Shown: piece by piece, positions 33,191-45,749 of the stretch
Numbering within the stretch: the stretch's first letter is position 1
Layout of the letters: each line of letters begins with the position of its first letter
Assembly: GCF_030272615.1 (NCBI RefSeq)
Contig: NC_081415.1
Span: 194,106,695-194,170,694 of the forward strand
Direction: 5' to 3'
DNA from: Cryptomeria japonica
Taxonomy: Eukaryota; Streptophyta; Pinopsida; Cupressales; Cupressaceae
Length of the DNA stretch: 64,000 nucleotides
Made by a program: the position numbers and the translations under genes
Notes under the pieces: generated by a model
Databases searched by the model: none
Told to the model about the DNA's origin: nothing
Seen by the model: only the letters and a program-made list of their open reading frames with translations

Positions 33191-36100
33191 ATGAAGCTGC
33201 ATTTATCAGGAATCAGAGAATATGCAACATATTATCTAGAGAACGATTACATTGCACCAAGCACCAACCCTATGACCTTGGAAGAGATAAACGCAAAGCA
33301 AGAATATATTCAAGCTATGATTGAAATAATATCAGCATTGACCGACTCACAATTTAATGATCTAGAAGGTTGTAATGGTGCAAAAGCAATGTAGACTAAG
33401 CTCATATCTATGTATGGAGGTGATGAACATGTTCAAAGAGCTAAAGTAGATAGTCTAAGAGGACAACTTGAATCCATGAGAATGAATGAAAGTGAGAACA
33501 TAACACAATACAGTACAAGACTAAAGGAGATTGTCAATCAAATTAGAGTAGGAGGAACTATTGAAGAAAAGGATATAACAAGTAAGTTGTTGAGAACCCT
33601 TCTACCAGCTTATGCTATTCAAGTCTCTGCAATCAATGAATTGAGGTTTGTACCTAACATGCCAGTTTCTTTGGATGCTACTATTGGTAAGCTACATGCA
33701 TTTGAGTTAAGTAATTTTGATAACAGTGGGTCTTCGGTAAATAAAGTAGAATCTGCATTTAGTTCTTTTCATATTGGAGAATTTGATGATTACAATGATA
33801 GAATGAGTAAGTACTCTGAAGGGGATCACAGTGGAGCAAGTGAAAGATTTTGCAAGAACATGGAAAAAGTGCACAAACTGTATGAGGAAATCAAGAAGCA
33901 AGAAGAGTTTGAAGCATTATTAGCCAGAAGGTTATTGAAAGGAAAAGGTAAGTATAAAGGAAAGCTACCTTTAAAATGTTTCAATTGTGATAAAATAGGA
34001 CATATGGCTTCTAACTGCCTTACAAAGAATCTAGTGAAAAGAGTGAATACCGAGATAACAGGCAGAAAGACAACCAATACAGAGGACACCGAGACTTCAG
34101 AAGGAGAGATAGAAAGACATGTCTAGTAGCAGATGAGGAATCCAACGATGACAAATTTGATGAAACTGATACTGAGGAAGTTGTTTATGTGGCTATTAAC
34201 GATGGATCTGATGAAGAAAGGTATGAAGAAAAAGCCCTAATATCTCACATAAATAATAATGACTCTTGGATCATAGACAATGGATGCTCACATCACATGA
34301 TAGGTGATAAACACAAGTTTGTTAAATTAGAAGACTATGATGGAGGCTATGTAAGATTTGGTAATGATGCACCATGTACGATGAAAGGTAAAGGATCTAT
34401 AACACTTCTTGAAAATGCTAAATGTGATGATGTATACTGGGTTGAAGGTTTGAAATACAATTTGTTGAACGTAGCACAGCTAAACAATACATGATACTGA
34501 ATAGAATTTCAGAAAGGAATTGTCAAAGTTCATGACAAGCATGGAAAGTTAGCTGCTACCGGGACACAAACAAAAGGTAATACATTTCATCTTGACTCAA
34601 CTTGGAACAAGTGTCTTTATGCAAAAATAGATGATACCTGGTTATGGCATAAAAGGTTTTGTCATGTAAATTTTGATAATCTGATCAAGATAAGTAAGAA
34701 GCACCCAGTAAGAGGTCTACTGAGTCTGGAAAAACCTGAGAATGCTATGTGTCGAGGATGCCAGATGGGTAAGATGACAAGATCAAGCTTTACAAGTAAG
34801 TCCTATACTTCTAAAGGAATTTTAGATCTAGTACATATTGATCTTTGTGGTCCTATGAAAGTTCAAAGTTATTATGGTGATAAATATTTCATATTATTTG
34901 TGGATGATTACTCAAGAATGATGTCAGTTATGTTTTTAAAAGAAAAATCAGAAGCTTTTCAAATGTTTAAATGGTACAAGGCAAGAGTTGAAAATGAAAT
35001 AGGAAGACAACTAAAATGTCTTAGATCTGATAGAGGAGGAGAATTCACTTATGATGAATTTAACTTATTTTGCAATGATCATGGTATAAAGAGGCAAGTA
35101 TCTGCACCGAGAACACCTCAGCAAAATGGGATAGCCGAGAGAAGAAACAAATCAATTGTGGATTGTGCAAGAACCCTGATGATAGAAAAGAGGGTACCTC
35201 AAACATTTTGGAGAGAAGCAATCAACATTGCAGTTTACACCCTGAACCAAGTACAACTGAAGAAAGGAACTATGAAGACACCATATGAGATCTGGTATGA
35301 CAAGAAACCTAATGTAAGTTACTTTAAAATCTTCGGAAGTAGATGCTATGTTCACAAAGATGATAGAAATGGAAAATTTGATCAGAAAAGTGAAGAAGGA
35401 ACATTTTCTTGGTTATTCTTCTAGAAGTAAAGCATTTAAATGTCTGATCAAATCATCTAACAAAATAGTGGAAAGTGCAAATGTGAAAATTGATGAATTT
35501 GCAGAAAGAAATGATGAAGGAAATTCCAAAGAACCAGAAGGTTATGAAGAATTTGTTTATGTTCAACCGAGAATTCCTACCGAGAAAGCTGCTGAAGAAA
35601 ATGAAGATAATGTCCAGTTACCGAGTGATGCAGAAGATCATATAGAACCTACCGAGCCTATATTAGCCAAGTATGTTAGAAGACATCATGCATCAAGTCA
35701 GATTATAGGAGATAAGGATGATCCAGTGATGACAAGAAACAAACTAAGACAGAACACATGTCTGATTTCTAAATTTGAACCAAGAATAGTACAAGAGGCA
35801 TTCAACAGTGAAGATTGGGTAAATGCTATGACAGAAGAGATTGATCAAATCAAGAAGAATGACACATGGACACTGATCCCAAGACCAAAGGACAAAAATG
35901 TAATCGGTACAAAGTGGATTTTCAGAAACAAACTAAATGAAGAAGGTGAGGTCATTCGCAACAAAGCAAGACTAGTTTGCAAAGGTTATGCTCAAGAAGA
36001 AGGAATAGATTATGGTGAGACTTTTGCACCTGTGGCTAGACTTGAGGGAGTAAGGACATTGTTGGCATATGCTGCTTTCAAAAATTTCAAGGTATATCAA

Positions 36101-37315
36101 ATGGATGTTAAATTTGCATTTTTGAATGGTATACTAGAAGAAGAAGTTTACATTGAACAACTTGAAGGATTTGTTGAAGACGGGAGTAAAGATCAAGTAT
36201 GGAAACTGAACAAAGCCTTATATGGTCTAAAACAAGCACCTAGAGCATGGTATGAAAGATTGCACTCTTACTTAATCAATATTGGTTTTATAAGGACAAG
36301 TGAAAACAACAATATGTACATGAAGAAAGATGAGGACAATGGAATACTGATCTCAGCCATATTTGTTGATTACATTATATTTTATGTTAATGACTCCTTA
36401 TGCAAGAACTTTGGAAATGAAATATGCAAAGAATTTGAGATGTCACTAATCGGTGAGATAAAGTATTTTATAGGTTTACAAATACTACAAATGAAAGATG
36501 AGATTTTCATTACTCAATCCAAGTACATAAAGGAAATCTTGAAGAAATTTGGAATGGAGGATTCTAAACCAGTAAGTATTCCTATGACTACTAACTGTAA
36601 ATTATCAAAGAATGATGAATCTGCATTTGTTGATGAGACACTTTACCAATATATGATTGGAAAGTTGCAATATGTTGTGCATAGTAGACTGGATATAGCA
36701 CATGCAGTAGGTATTGTAGCAAGATTCTCTGTAGATCCCAAGGAAACACATATGATAGCAATCAAGAGAATTTTTAGATACCTGAGAGGCACTGAAGATT
36801 ATGGCTTAGTATATGAAAAAAGGAATAATTTTGATTTAAAATTTTATACTGATGTTGATTGGGCAGGCAACATAGATGACAGGAAAAGCACAAGTGGCGG
36901 AGCTTTCTTTTTGGGAGAAAGACTAGTAAATTGGCTTAGCAAGAAACAAGGATGTATTTCTCAGTCTACAGCAGAAGCTGAATATGTTGTTGCAGCATTG
37001 AATTGTACCAATATAGCATGGATCAAACAACTGTTGGAAGGTATAAATGAGAAAGTTACCGAGCCAGTAACTATATTTTGTGATAATACTAGTGCCATTA
37101 ACATTTCAAAGAATCCAGTAATGCACTCTAAGACAAAGCATATATCTATAAAGTATCACTATCTTAGAGAAGAAGTTCAAGAGAAGAAAGTTGTGTTGGA
37201 ATATATCAGTTTAAAGGAGCAATTAGCAGACATCTTCACAAAGCCATTGCCAAGGGACACTTTTGAGTATCTCAGAAGCAAGTTAGGGGTCCTACCCCTA
37301 TCTTCTACTCACTGA
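33191..37315 (+). pseudogene. Copia Gag-Pol polyprotein, interrupted
   Basis: Gag: 33191-34126, with one TAG at 33392 and a CCHC zinc knuckle CFNCDKIGHMASNC near 33979. After a frameshift near 34100 comes the protease (34265, WIIDNGCSHHM; the catalytic triplet is normally DSG). Then come two stops near 34494-34500 and the GAG-pre-integrase zinc region (HKRFCHVNF to CRGCQMGKMT). The integrase core (34820-35200) has D in HIDLCGP, D in SDRGGEF and E in GIAERRNK. A second frameshift lies near 35400. The reverse transcriptase (35860-36500) has [12 protein letters not shown] and [14 protein letters not shown]. Its catalytic box is FVDYII instead of YVDDII, so an active-site aspartate is lost. RNase H is at 36845-37230 ([27 protein letters not shown]). 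Translation would end at 37315. The element cannot move on its own. Confidence 0.95.
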
Positions 37316-37772
37316 TCGAGTTCGGTGAAAGCATCAATTCGATTAATCTATAGAATATTATGTGTGGATTGATGTTGATTTACACACTTTAGAAGGTTTT
37401 CTAAAGGTGTGCAGGAACAAGTGAATAGAAACAAGTTGATCTGACCGAGACTGAGATGATACACAGCAAGGCAAATCACTTCACTGCAGAAGAAATCATG
37501 ATTTAGTTCTTTTTACTTTTTGGCATTGTTGTCAAAGGGGGAGAAGACTATAAATGGTTGGAAGACTAAATGGTTGACTGAATGGTAAAGCCTTGAATGA
37601 TGGAAATAATAGAAGATTAAGGATAGGGGGAGAAGATTGAAAAAGGGAGAAGACTTCAGAAGATTTGGACAGCTCAAGGATAACAGGAGAAGTCTAACAA
37701 CAATATGAATCTGAATCAATTTGAATATCTTGTTGGTATTACCATTTAATTGTTGGTTTTTCCATCAATGCC

Positions 37773-37784
37773 AAAGGGGGAGAT
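37773..37784 (+). other. Copia polypurine tract
   Basis: AAAGGGGGAGAT immediately before the 3' LTR (TGTTGGCA). Similar purine runs at about 37537 and 37627 lie in the spacer after pol. Confidence 0.85.
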
Positions 37785-39305
37785 TGTTGGCATTTCAGTA
37801 GAAAGAAAGATTGTTGATATTCAATAAGGATATTGAGAAGGTTGTTGAAGATTATTGATATAACTGAAGAAGGATGATAACTATCTTTATGATATTATTT
37901 TGTCATTGATGTCAAGAAATTGATTATCTGATTTAGTATGATGTTGCCATATCTTGAGAAGATTGATTAGAAGAGAATTAAGATGTCGGCAAAAGACACA
38001 GAAAGAATGTGATGAATAAGAGGAGAAATAAGTTATTAAATGGGCAACTATTACCGAGTTAGACAATGATGAGATCATGATGTTTAGATTGTTTTGATAT
38101 CCTACATATGTTGTTGATTGTAAGGTTAATACTATACTATGTCACCAAGCAAAGAACCTAGTCGGTAAACCCTGAGGAACCTAGTCGGTAACCCTAAGGT
38201 TGTCGATATCGGTCAATGAAGGTAGAATGTCTACCGAGTAAGTTTTAGTATTTACCGAGTTGCAACCGAGTTATGACAGTGCGCATTGGATAGATAAAAG
38301 CATTATTTAATGAAGGACAATGATGAGTTGGAGATGTATAAATGTTTGGTATGCCGTGCATGAAGTTTGTTAAGGATCTATGGCAAAGGAAAATCGACAA
38401 GAAGATCTACAGCGCAGATTGAACCGCAATAACCTTGTGCAAGTTCCAAGAAGGGAATGCAAGTCCCTAGGTAAGGTAAAACGTTTTCAGATCGGAAGGA
38501 TACATTGAACCTGGTCAAGTTTGAAGATCTGATGGCTAAGATTGACCATGAGAAATGTGATCAAAGAGATTTAGCGGTTAGCAATTGTTTATAAATAAGG
38601 AATTATTAATAAACAATGTGTGCGAGCAAGTGTAAGCACATGAATGCTACATAGTGATTACCGAGCACAAAAGCTTGAAGACCTGTTTGAATAACAGAGT
38701 AGAGAGCCTAGCAGAGGGTCAAGATAAGTCCTATGACTAGATTATTCTGTGCAAATAAGAATCTGCTTTAGCATTTTAGATGTGAAGTTGCAGATAGATT
38801 TTTATTACTGTTATTTTGTAAGTGACAGAAAATCTCTTAACCGAGTGGACTTAACAGTCTTATTTGTAAACCCTCTAGCAAGGTAACATTCTAAATGAGT
38901 GTTTGAAATCCTTTGACAAGGTCACTTCTAACAAAGTGAAGATCCTAACAGATCTGAGGGAAATCCCTTAACCGAGTCACATCTAGCAATATGTTTGTAA
39001 TCTTTAATAGGATTTGTTTTTAACTGAGCATACTCTAGAAAAGTATATTTCTTAGTGGGTCCAAAATCCCACAATGGTTTTTCCCTATTTGGGTTTCCAC
39101 GTTAAATCTGGTGTTATGAGTGTTATGATGATTATGTGTTCATAAGTTTGCATGTTTAGCAGTTTTTGGTTAAGTTGCTGAAGTATAAGTTATTGAGGTT
39201 GAATCTGTTGATTTTATGGAAGTTTAAGTCTGTATGATTCACCCCACCCCTCTCATCTTGTTAGCTATTGGCATCTGTACTTTACATTTAGTATCAAAAC
39301 TAACA
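37785..39305 (+). repeat. Copia 3' LTR
   Basis: 1521 bp, near-identical to 31523-33065 apart from scattered substitutions and the copy number of the 24-bp repeat. Confidence 0.95.
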
Positions 39306-39310
39306 AAGTG
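39306..39310. repeat. TSD of Copia element (AAGTG), right
   Basis: Same five bases as 31518-31522. Host sequence continues with 'tttaaggggtgatc'. Confidence 0.9.
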
Positions 39311-40049
39311 TTTAAGGGGTGATCTTTGGGGGTTGAGGATGCAACAAGACCAAGGCAAGGAAAAGGTAGGGGTTGAGAATTAGGGTTGTGAGGCCTCAAA
39401 ACTAACCTGGGACACTCCCTTCCCCAAACCAAAAAAAATGAAAAAAAAAGAAACAAAAGCAACAACGGGGAAAAAGGAAAAGGAAGAAAACTAAACAAGG
39501 CACAAAAAGAAAGGGAAAAAGGAAAAGAGAAAAAAAAGTGGGGTCCCCTCCTATTCAAGTGAATAGGTGGGGTGTGAGTTGTGAAAGCAAAAATCCTCCC
39601 AAATAGAAAATTAATAAATCTTAGATGCAATCCTTGAGTGGAATTCTTATACATGAAAAGGTATTCTTGTCCACTAGATAGCTATGGGGATTGAAGGATT
39701 TTCATCTTCCAATCTACAATGACAAATGACTAGATGTTTGATCTATTTGAAGAATAATTTCATTAAAAAAATGATGTAGCTAATCTTTGACTTACGTTTA
39801 AGTAAGAAGTTGAGTGCTCACTTACCATCCAAAACATAAATTCAAATATTCTTTTCCCCTTCAAGGAGACCCATACACACCCTTGGATGATAATATTACA
39901 TAATACCCAAAGGGCCCTATAATTTGGGTGCACATAAAATAGGAAACACCAAATTATTATAAATTTATTTGTTTAATTTATTTTTCTAATCTTACAGGAA
40001 ATAAAATAGGATTAAGAAAAATCCAAGAATCTTATGAAAAAAGGGGACA
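39311..40049 (-). repeat. Gypsy 3' LTR (partly diverged)
   Basis: 39590-40049 aligns with 61500-61980 (shared 'gatctatttgaagaa', 'attcttttccccttcaagga', 'ccaagaatcttatgaaaaa'). Its minus-strand 5' end reads TGTCCCC. The part 39311-39580 is A/G-rich and does not clearly match the other LTR. The Copia element sits at its lower edge. Confidence 0.6.
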
Positions 40050-40072
40050 TGAAAATCCTCCCTCAACTTTTC
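40050..40072 (-). other. Gypsy polypurine tract
   Basis: On the minus strand, AAGTTGAGGGAGGATTTTCA directly precedes the LTR start TGTCCCC, as in plant gypsy elements. Confidence 0.7.
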
Positions 40073-40559
40073 TTGCACTCAAGCAATTTAAATTTGGATT
40101 CTTCAAGATTTCATATCTTTCCCATGTGGCATGCTCAATTACTAAATCCTTCCACCTCATCAAATACTTACTAATGGTTGTATTCCTTATGAGTTTTTGT
40201 CCCAAGTTTCCATGATAGATTTTGATATCAAAATGAGTCTCGGTTAATCAACCAAAGGTGGTAAGTCTTTGGATGGTACAATGTGTTGTCCCAATTTAAT
40301 TTTTAAGGAAAGAAACATGAAAGATTCCATCTATTCCTCTATTCTTGGGTAGCTCTAGTTCCTAGGATACTTCTCCCACCTTTCTTATAATCTTGTAGAG
40401 ACCATAAAGCATGGATTTTGACTTCTCTACCCCTTTTTTCTTCAATGAAGGTTGCCTCTAGGGTTGCAACCTTAGGTAAACCATGTCTCAAATTTAAAAA
40501 ATCTTTTTGTATGCCATTGGTTTACATAGAGCTTTTATTATTTCTAGGCATGTTGAAGA

Positions 40560-41692
40560 TGGTCCTTGAAGGATTTTAATATCTCTTGACTCTACTTGAT
40601 CATATCTATTGCTTCAACTAACCTATTTTCTATGAATGAAAGATCCACAAGGGTTATTATATCCATACAAAGAAATGAAAGATGACATACAATAGGAGGT
40701 GTTAGAACAATATTCTACCTAATTTAATGAATTAAACCAAGCTATTTTTTTCCCATTTTTTTTTAGGTGTCATTTAATCCATTTTTTGATAATTTCAATT
40801 TGTCCATTCATCTAGGGGTGATAAATCATGTTGTGGATGATCTCTATTCCTACCAAATGAAGTGATTCTTGCAAAAAATAACTCATAAACCTATTTTTCT
40901 TATCACCAACAATGTTCTTAGGTAACCCATGTAATTTTAAAGCCTCCTTGAAGTAAGTAAGTTGGGTGACCTTGGAGTCGAAGGATATGGCATAAAAAAA
41001 ATTATTCTTGGTGATTTTTCCACCACCATAAAGATGCAAGCTATAACATTTATCCTAGGTAACCTGTGATAAAGTCCGTATATATAGTATAATGTGTAAT
41101 GGCTGAAGTATGCCCGTGAGATAGACTTCTTTATGCTTTATTCTATTGGCAAGATGGACATTCCTGAATATTATTAAGCACACACTTCTTCATTCCTTTC
41201 TAGGAGAATATCTCTCTAATTCATTTGGGTGTCTTCAAATACCCCAAATATGTAATCAAAGGACTATCATGCATGACTGTTAAAATATATTCCTTTATAT
41301 TTGACTCTTGGATCAAATATATCATCTCTTTATGCACAATTAGGTCTCTTTCCATTTTGAGCCTATATTTTTGCACTCTTACATTTGAAAGCTTAGCAGT
41401 TAAATCATTCTTGGCATATTTAATGATGGTGGTGACCCAATCAATATAAATGTTAGAGGAGTATAAAATGCAACCCAAAGATAATGTATTAACAACTATA
41501 ATATGCCACCTTTCACACATTTAATATCAAAATCATATACCTACACCTTGCTAACCAACTCTCATTATTTATTATTCAAGTTTTTGTAATTGAGAAAGTT
41601 CTTTTGTGGTTAATCTTAACCATAAACTTTTTGACTAAGTACTATATAAACTTCACTAAGGTGTACATTATTTCTAGAATCTCATTATCATA
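40560..41692 (-). pseudogene. Gypsy integrase and end of RNase H, decayed
   Basis: Minus-strand fragments of the enzyme that inserts the element. The region 41520-41221 includes the tether and zinc-binding part: HDSPLITYLGYLKT resembles the HDSPxxGHxGxxKT motif. The region 41039-40812 is integrase core (KLHGLPKNIVGDKKNRFMS, where the family usually has SDRD, then YHP at the end). Further relics extend to about 40560. At the upper edge, NYDNEILEIMYTLVKF is the middle of RNase H, cut by the LINE-2 insertion and joining 45020. Many stops are present. Confidence 0.8.
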
Positions 41693-41709
41693 ATTAGAAA
41701 AAATATGTT
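41693..41709. repeat. TSD of LINE-2 (17 bp), left
   Basis: ATTAGAAAAAATATGTT, repeated exactly at 45003-45019. Confidence 0.95.
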
Positions 41710-41879
41710 TTTTATAAATGAAAAAGCAGGTTTTGAAGGGGCCCCGAAACCCTTTACAAGCAAGACTTAAACAACAAAGCCATGCGAAACAGAGAGGAAT
41801 AGAACCAAAAAGAGAAAGCCAGCTGGAAAACCGAAGAAAACCCACAAAAGCCCTGAAAAGCCAGCAGGCCATCCAGGAA

Positions 41880-43573
41880 TCAAATTTTTTCCAGGGCTTT
41901 AGCCAGGGTGTTGCTAATTTCTTGCAGCTCTTTGATGTTGTCTTTGAAGTTGGGTGGATCCTTAGCAGCAGTAGCCACAACTTTCTTGATACTGGCCCTG
42001 GTTCTCTTCGCAGTCCCACTCGCCGGGGTAGCATCACCACTTCCAGTCTGGATGGTCTCCTCCTCCAGGTCAAGATCCACAACCGGTTTAGGAGTATGGT
42101 CAAAGACCTTGGCAATGTCCTCCAGGTTTTTGGTGATAGTAGAGAAGATACTTGGGATAACTCCCATCAGATTTTTCATCGCTTCTTTTCCCTCTTCCAG
42201 TGATTTTACCTTGTTCTCCATTTCTTGCTTCCAATTAATATGCTCTCTGTTTTCACCCTCCCTCTTTTTATTCAAGTTTATCCCTTTCTTTTCTAGGTTT
42301 TTCAGGGTTTCATAGGTCCATCTGTCGAAATCCATTCTGGCCTCCGAGAGCTTCTTGAGATTATCCAGGATAAGCCCCTCACCAGCATTTTCCTTGTCCT
42401 TGCTATCCCTGTCCTCAGTCAGGTTCTTCTCAGAGTCTTTGTTTATTTCCTTCTCAGAGTTAACTTCAGTTTTCTCATTATCCTTGGGATTCGTTTCTTC
42501 CATCAGATGGCTATTGTCCTTACCAGGGTGATCGCTTGGAATAGGGCTATCTTGACCAGGCTCAAAATCTTCACTTTCTTCCTCGTTTCCCAGCTCCTCT
42601 TCTTTTCAGCTGTCTTCACCGTTAGATTTGTCCGTCTCCATACCATGACTTTCCTTGACAATGTCCTCTGTTTCCAACCCGGGGGCACTTTTCCTTTTCT
42701 TGTTGGATGACGCCTTCTCCTTGCTAGTTTCTCCCTCTTCCATCTTTCTCTTACCCAGAGAAGCAGAAATCCACTTATTTTCCTGTAGAGCGAGGGTTTT
42801 GCAATGCTCATAGATGAGTAGCAGGAGCCCACAATGGAGAATCAGGCTGGAAGGGTTAGTCCTGTGTTTGTTGAGGGACCTGGAAAGGGACTGAAAAAGG
42901 TAGTAGGGCAAAGACACCTTTTTGTTGTGTCTAAAATGGTTTAAGAGCACGAAGTGGTAGGTGTGGATGCCATGATTGCATTTAGGACCCAGCCCCACAA
43001 CTTCTTGATGTTTGCAGCTTCGTAGTAGCCCTCGGTAGCCTTGCCAATTTTAGCCCGCTCTTTCTCTTTCCGTGGGAACAGGTTAACCGCATTGTTGGAG
43101 ACCTTGAGGTCTCGAAAGAAGTTAAGCCCAGTGTGGGGCATTCCAATCACACTTGAAATAAGCCCAGTGTCCAGCTTAAATTTAACTCCATAAAGTTTAA
43201 AAGAGCCATTAGACCAGTTTTCAGAAATCTTGGAAACGGCTAAGTTAACCCTACCTTTGTCATAGTCCTCAAGCTTTTCCATGAAACTGGTATGAGAGCC
43301 CTTCTCTAGTTTTGCCCAGACTTTTGGCATTGCTTTCCAGGTCGACGTGTTGTCAGGTTCTTCACGTCTTAGGTCTCCTCCCATTTTCGGTTGCGGGCTC
43401 TTTGCTCTATTTCTCTGCAAATTGAGACCTTCTTTCCCGATGTTGCTCAAGTTTTCGCACTGAGTAACCCACAAAGCGTGCGGTGATTTATTGAAGATAG
43501 GAGGAGATTTGCCGCAATGCCAGGTGATGATGGCCTTTCCAGCAAGGTGTAAATGATGCTTTTTACTTGTCAT
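41880..43573 (-). pseudogene. LINE ORF3: unknown protein downstream of ORF2
   Basis: The ATG at 43573 is only 19 nt after the ORF2 stop (43595-43593). About 564 codons follow, with one frameshift near 42960 and one stop at 42606. Residues 1-210 look folded (WSNGSFKLYGVKFKLDTGLI, then FFRDLKVSNN). After the shift, residues with KVSLPYYLFQSLSRSL and LILHCGLLLLIYEHCKTLAL match ISIPFFLLHSMAANV and ILHQGLILRLYNFHQAL in the ORF3 of LINE-1. A Lys/Glu-rich linker with KRK and NKKRK clusters follows, then a long acidic, heptad-like helix (42503-42100) and a Thr/Lys-rich tail. There are no catalytic motifs, so a structural or nucleic-acid-binding role is possible. The function is unknown. Confidence 0.7.
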
Positions 43574-43592
43574 GATTTAATTGTCCTTCTCT

Positions 43593-45002
43593 TCATGTAT
43601 AATGGTCCTTTCTAAGGATCACTTTAATATTTAAATTGAGATCATCCTTGTGCCAAATCATTTGAGAGTCAGAGTTAACTCCAGTATTCGCTAAACAGTT
43701 AGCAACACTATTTTGCTCTCTGAAGGCATGTTATATAATAATTTCTTTGAAACTGGCAATGATCTCTCTAGCTTTCATGATGATATTAAGTGAATCCCCC
43801 TCAAGCCATATTTTATCATAATTAAGATTTTTGGCTATAATTAAGGTATTCAAGGTAGCAGAGGCTTCAACAAAATGGCTAGTTTGATTCCCTAGAGGAC
43901 CAGCCACCACCTTAAGACAACTTCCAGTAAAATTCCTGACAATGCCCCCATATCCAACTTTACCCGGATTCCCTTAAGAAGCCCCATTGAAGTTAGCCTT
44001 AATCCATCCCTACGGGGGAAAACACTAGATAAGACCTTCTTTGCCTTTCTCCTTGCTAGTAGTAGTAGTAGAAAGGTTCCACCTGTCTTTGAAATCATCT
44101 TTAGCAGCAAGTCCCTGATCAGTATAATAGAGGCATTCAAAAATACTCCTAAAGACTTTATCTGCAACCACTTCAGGAATAGCCCTTTTATCTCTGAAAA
44201 TCCTGTTGTTGCGCTCTTTCCATATATTCCAAATAACAATTGGTAGAGTAAGTCTCTAGGTCTCCACAATTTTAGGATTAGAGTTAGGACAATGCCATTG
44301 AAGCTAGGTGTCACCAAGAGTGTTTGGGAAGACCCAACTCAGGTTCCACCTGGAAAGGATGATTTTCCAGATATCCTGGCTAAAAGAGCATTGATTGAGA
44401 ATATGGCAAGTAGTCTCTTCTTCCCTGCAACAAAGAGAACACCTATTAGGAAAAATAATGCCTCTTTTATGAAGATTATCCAGAGTTAATATCTTGTTTT
44501 GGATGAAAATCCAAAAGAAGATGTTGACTTTGGGAACTAATTTCTTATTCCAAACTTTAGCCCAAATGGGAATATCTTCCACCGGGACATTGTGAATAGC
44601 CACAGCAGAGGAAACATAGTATTTCCCATCCAGTGTTTCCCCCCATATCAGTATGTCATCTTTGTTGTCTCTAGGGATTTTAGCAGAGAGAGCAATCTGA
44701 AGGAACTTGAGATCCAGACACTGTTGGCTAAAGTCAATCCAGTCCCCATTTCTCCAGTAATCTCTTACCATTTCACCATACCTGCATTTGAAACTGTCTT
44801 TCCAATCTTTGAGGATAGGAATTTCCTCCAGAGGTTTATCCAAGATCCATCTATCTTCCCAAAATCTTATTTTCCTCCCATCCCCAAGGTTCCAGGTTCT
44901 GCCAGCAGCAGCCCAGCCTTTAGCAGATTGCACGGCATTCCAAATGGTAGATCCATCAACAGAGAAAGAGTTGTCAAAGAATTCTTCCTCAGAAGGTTGC
45001 AT
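43593..45002 (-). pseudogene. LINE ORF2 C-terminal part: zinc-binding region and RNase H
   Basis: Starts with MQPSEEEFF at the truncation point. It contains GDGRKIRFWEDRWI (the counterpart of NGRKISFWEDVWL in LINE-1 near 14750), then the RT-associated zinc motif RCSLCCREEETTCHILNQC (44490-44380). After a frame change comes RNase H (about 44000-43700): NFNGAS where D is expected, EASATL, and EGDSLNIIM. The ORF ends with TGA at 43593. Endonuclease and polymerase domains are missing because of 5' truncation. Confidence 0.85.
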
Positions 45003-45019
45003 ATTAGAAAAAATATGTT
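45003..45019. repeat. TSD of LINE-2 (17 bp), right
   Basis: Exact match to 41693-41709. The gypsy reading resumes beyond it. Confidence 0.95.
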
Positions 45020-45749
45020 ATGCTTATGTTAGTTTCCTACTTTCAAAAGCAATTAGATGTTGTTCATGCATCAAAATAGCTTCAATGCCTTCAACAAAAA
45101 AATCACATTGGACAACACAAATGAAAATGAGAAATTTTGAAAAGCTAATGATGGACATGATCTCATTATATTTTTTAATACGCTACAAGTCAAATCAACA
45201 ACATCTATCTAGTGAATTGTAGTCTTGTTAGTTATATTTGTAAGTGGTACAATGAGCTAAGAGAATCCTTTAACAAACTTCATGTAGTAACCACATAATC
45301 TTAAGAATCCTCTTAATTGTAATGCATTCTTGAGAGCTAGCTAAAAATGGATCAGATCTTCTATTGGTCCACATGGACTCCCAATTCAATTATGGCATCT
45401 CCCAAATACAAAATATCCCAAATCCCAAGATCACATTTTTTCTATTTTAAAAATAATGAGTTTTGCTCCAATAAGCTCAAGACTTCATCTCAATGCTTCA
45501 AGTGATCCTCTTGAGTTTTCGTGTATATCAAAATATCATCAAATAAAACTAGGATTTTTTTTCTTAATTTATTGTTAAATACCTTGTCCGTGCATGTTTG
45601 GAAGGTTTTTGAGGCATTAGTAATGAAAAACAACATGACTAGTAATTCAAAGTGTCCATAGTGACACCTAAAAATAGTCTTCTAAACATCTCCATCCCCC
45701 ATTTTCATGAGATGGTATCCTAAGTGAAAATCAATCTTCAAAAAGTATA
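45020..45749 (-). pseudogene. Gypsy reverse transcriptase and RNase H start, decayed
   Basis: Minus-strand translation gives TIFRCHYGHFELLVM and FDDILIYTKTQEDHLKH (the family box is FDDILVYS, so the catalytic aspartates are kept), then LLEQNSLFLK and KKCDLG. Further on (about 45150-45020) comes the RNase H start, GIEAILMHEQHLIAFESRKL. This reverse transcriptase would copy gypsy RNA. Upstream the coding sequence is interrupted by the solo LTR at 45755-47005 and resumes at 47011. Several stops are present. Confidence 0.85.

Larger units (their letters stand above)
31523..39305 (+). mobile_element. Complete but inactive Ty1/Copia LTR retrotransposon
   Basis: LTRs of 1543 and 1521 bp start TGTTGGCA and end CTAACA, flanked by the 5-bp TSD AAGTG. 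A primer-binding site follows the 5' LTR and a polypurine tract precedes the 3' LTR. The domain order gag, protease, integrase, reverse transcriptase, RNase H defines Copia. The coding region has stops, two frameshifts and altered catalytic residues. The LTRs are still very similar, so the insertion is fairly young. Confidence 0.95.
41710..45002 (-). mobile_element. 5'-truncated LINE copy (LINE-2) with ORF3
   Basis: The element is framed by an exact 17-bp TSD inside the gypsy RNase H region. On the minus strand it starts within the C-terminal part of ORF2 (45002), includes the zinc-binding and RNase H segments, then ORF3 (43573-41880), a ~170-bp 3' UTR and the end 'ctgctttttcatttataaaa'. 5' truncation is typical of target-primed insertion. 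Because the TSD fixes both ends, the sequence after ORF2 is proven to belong to the LINE. Confidence 0.9.

Noticed and set aside
39265-39654. 129-codon minus-strand ORF rich in Phe, Leu and Pro
   Set aside because: Low-complexity translation of an A/G-rich tract crossing the Copia 3' LTR border; not a gene.
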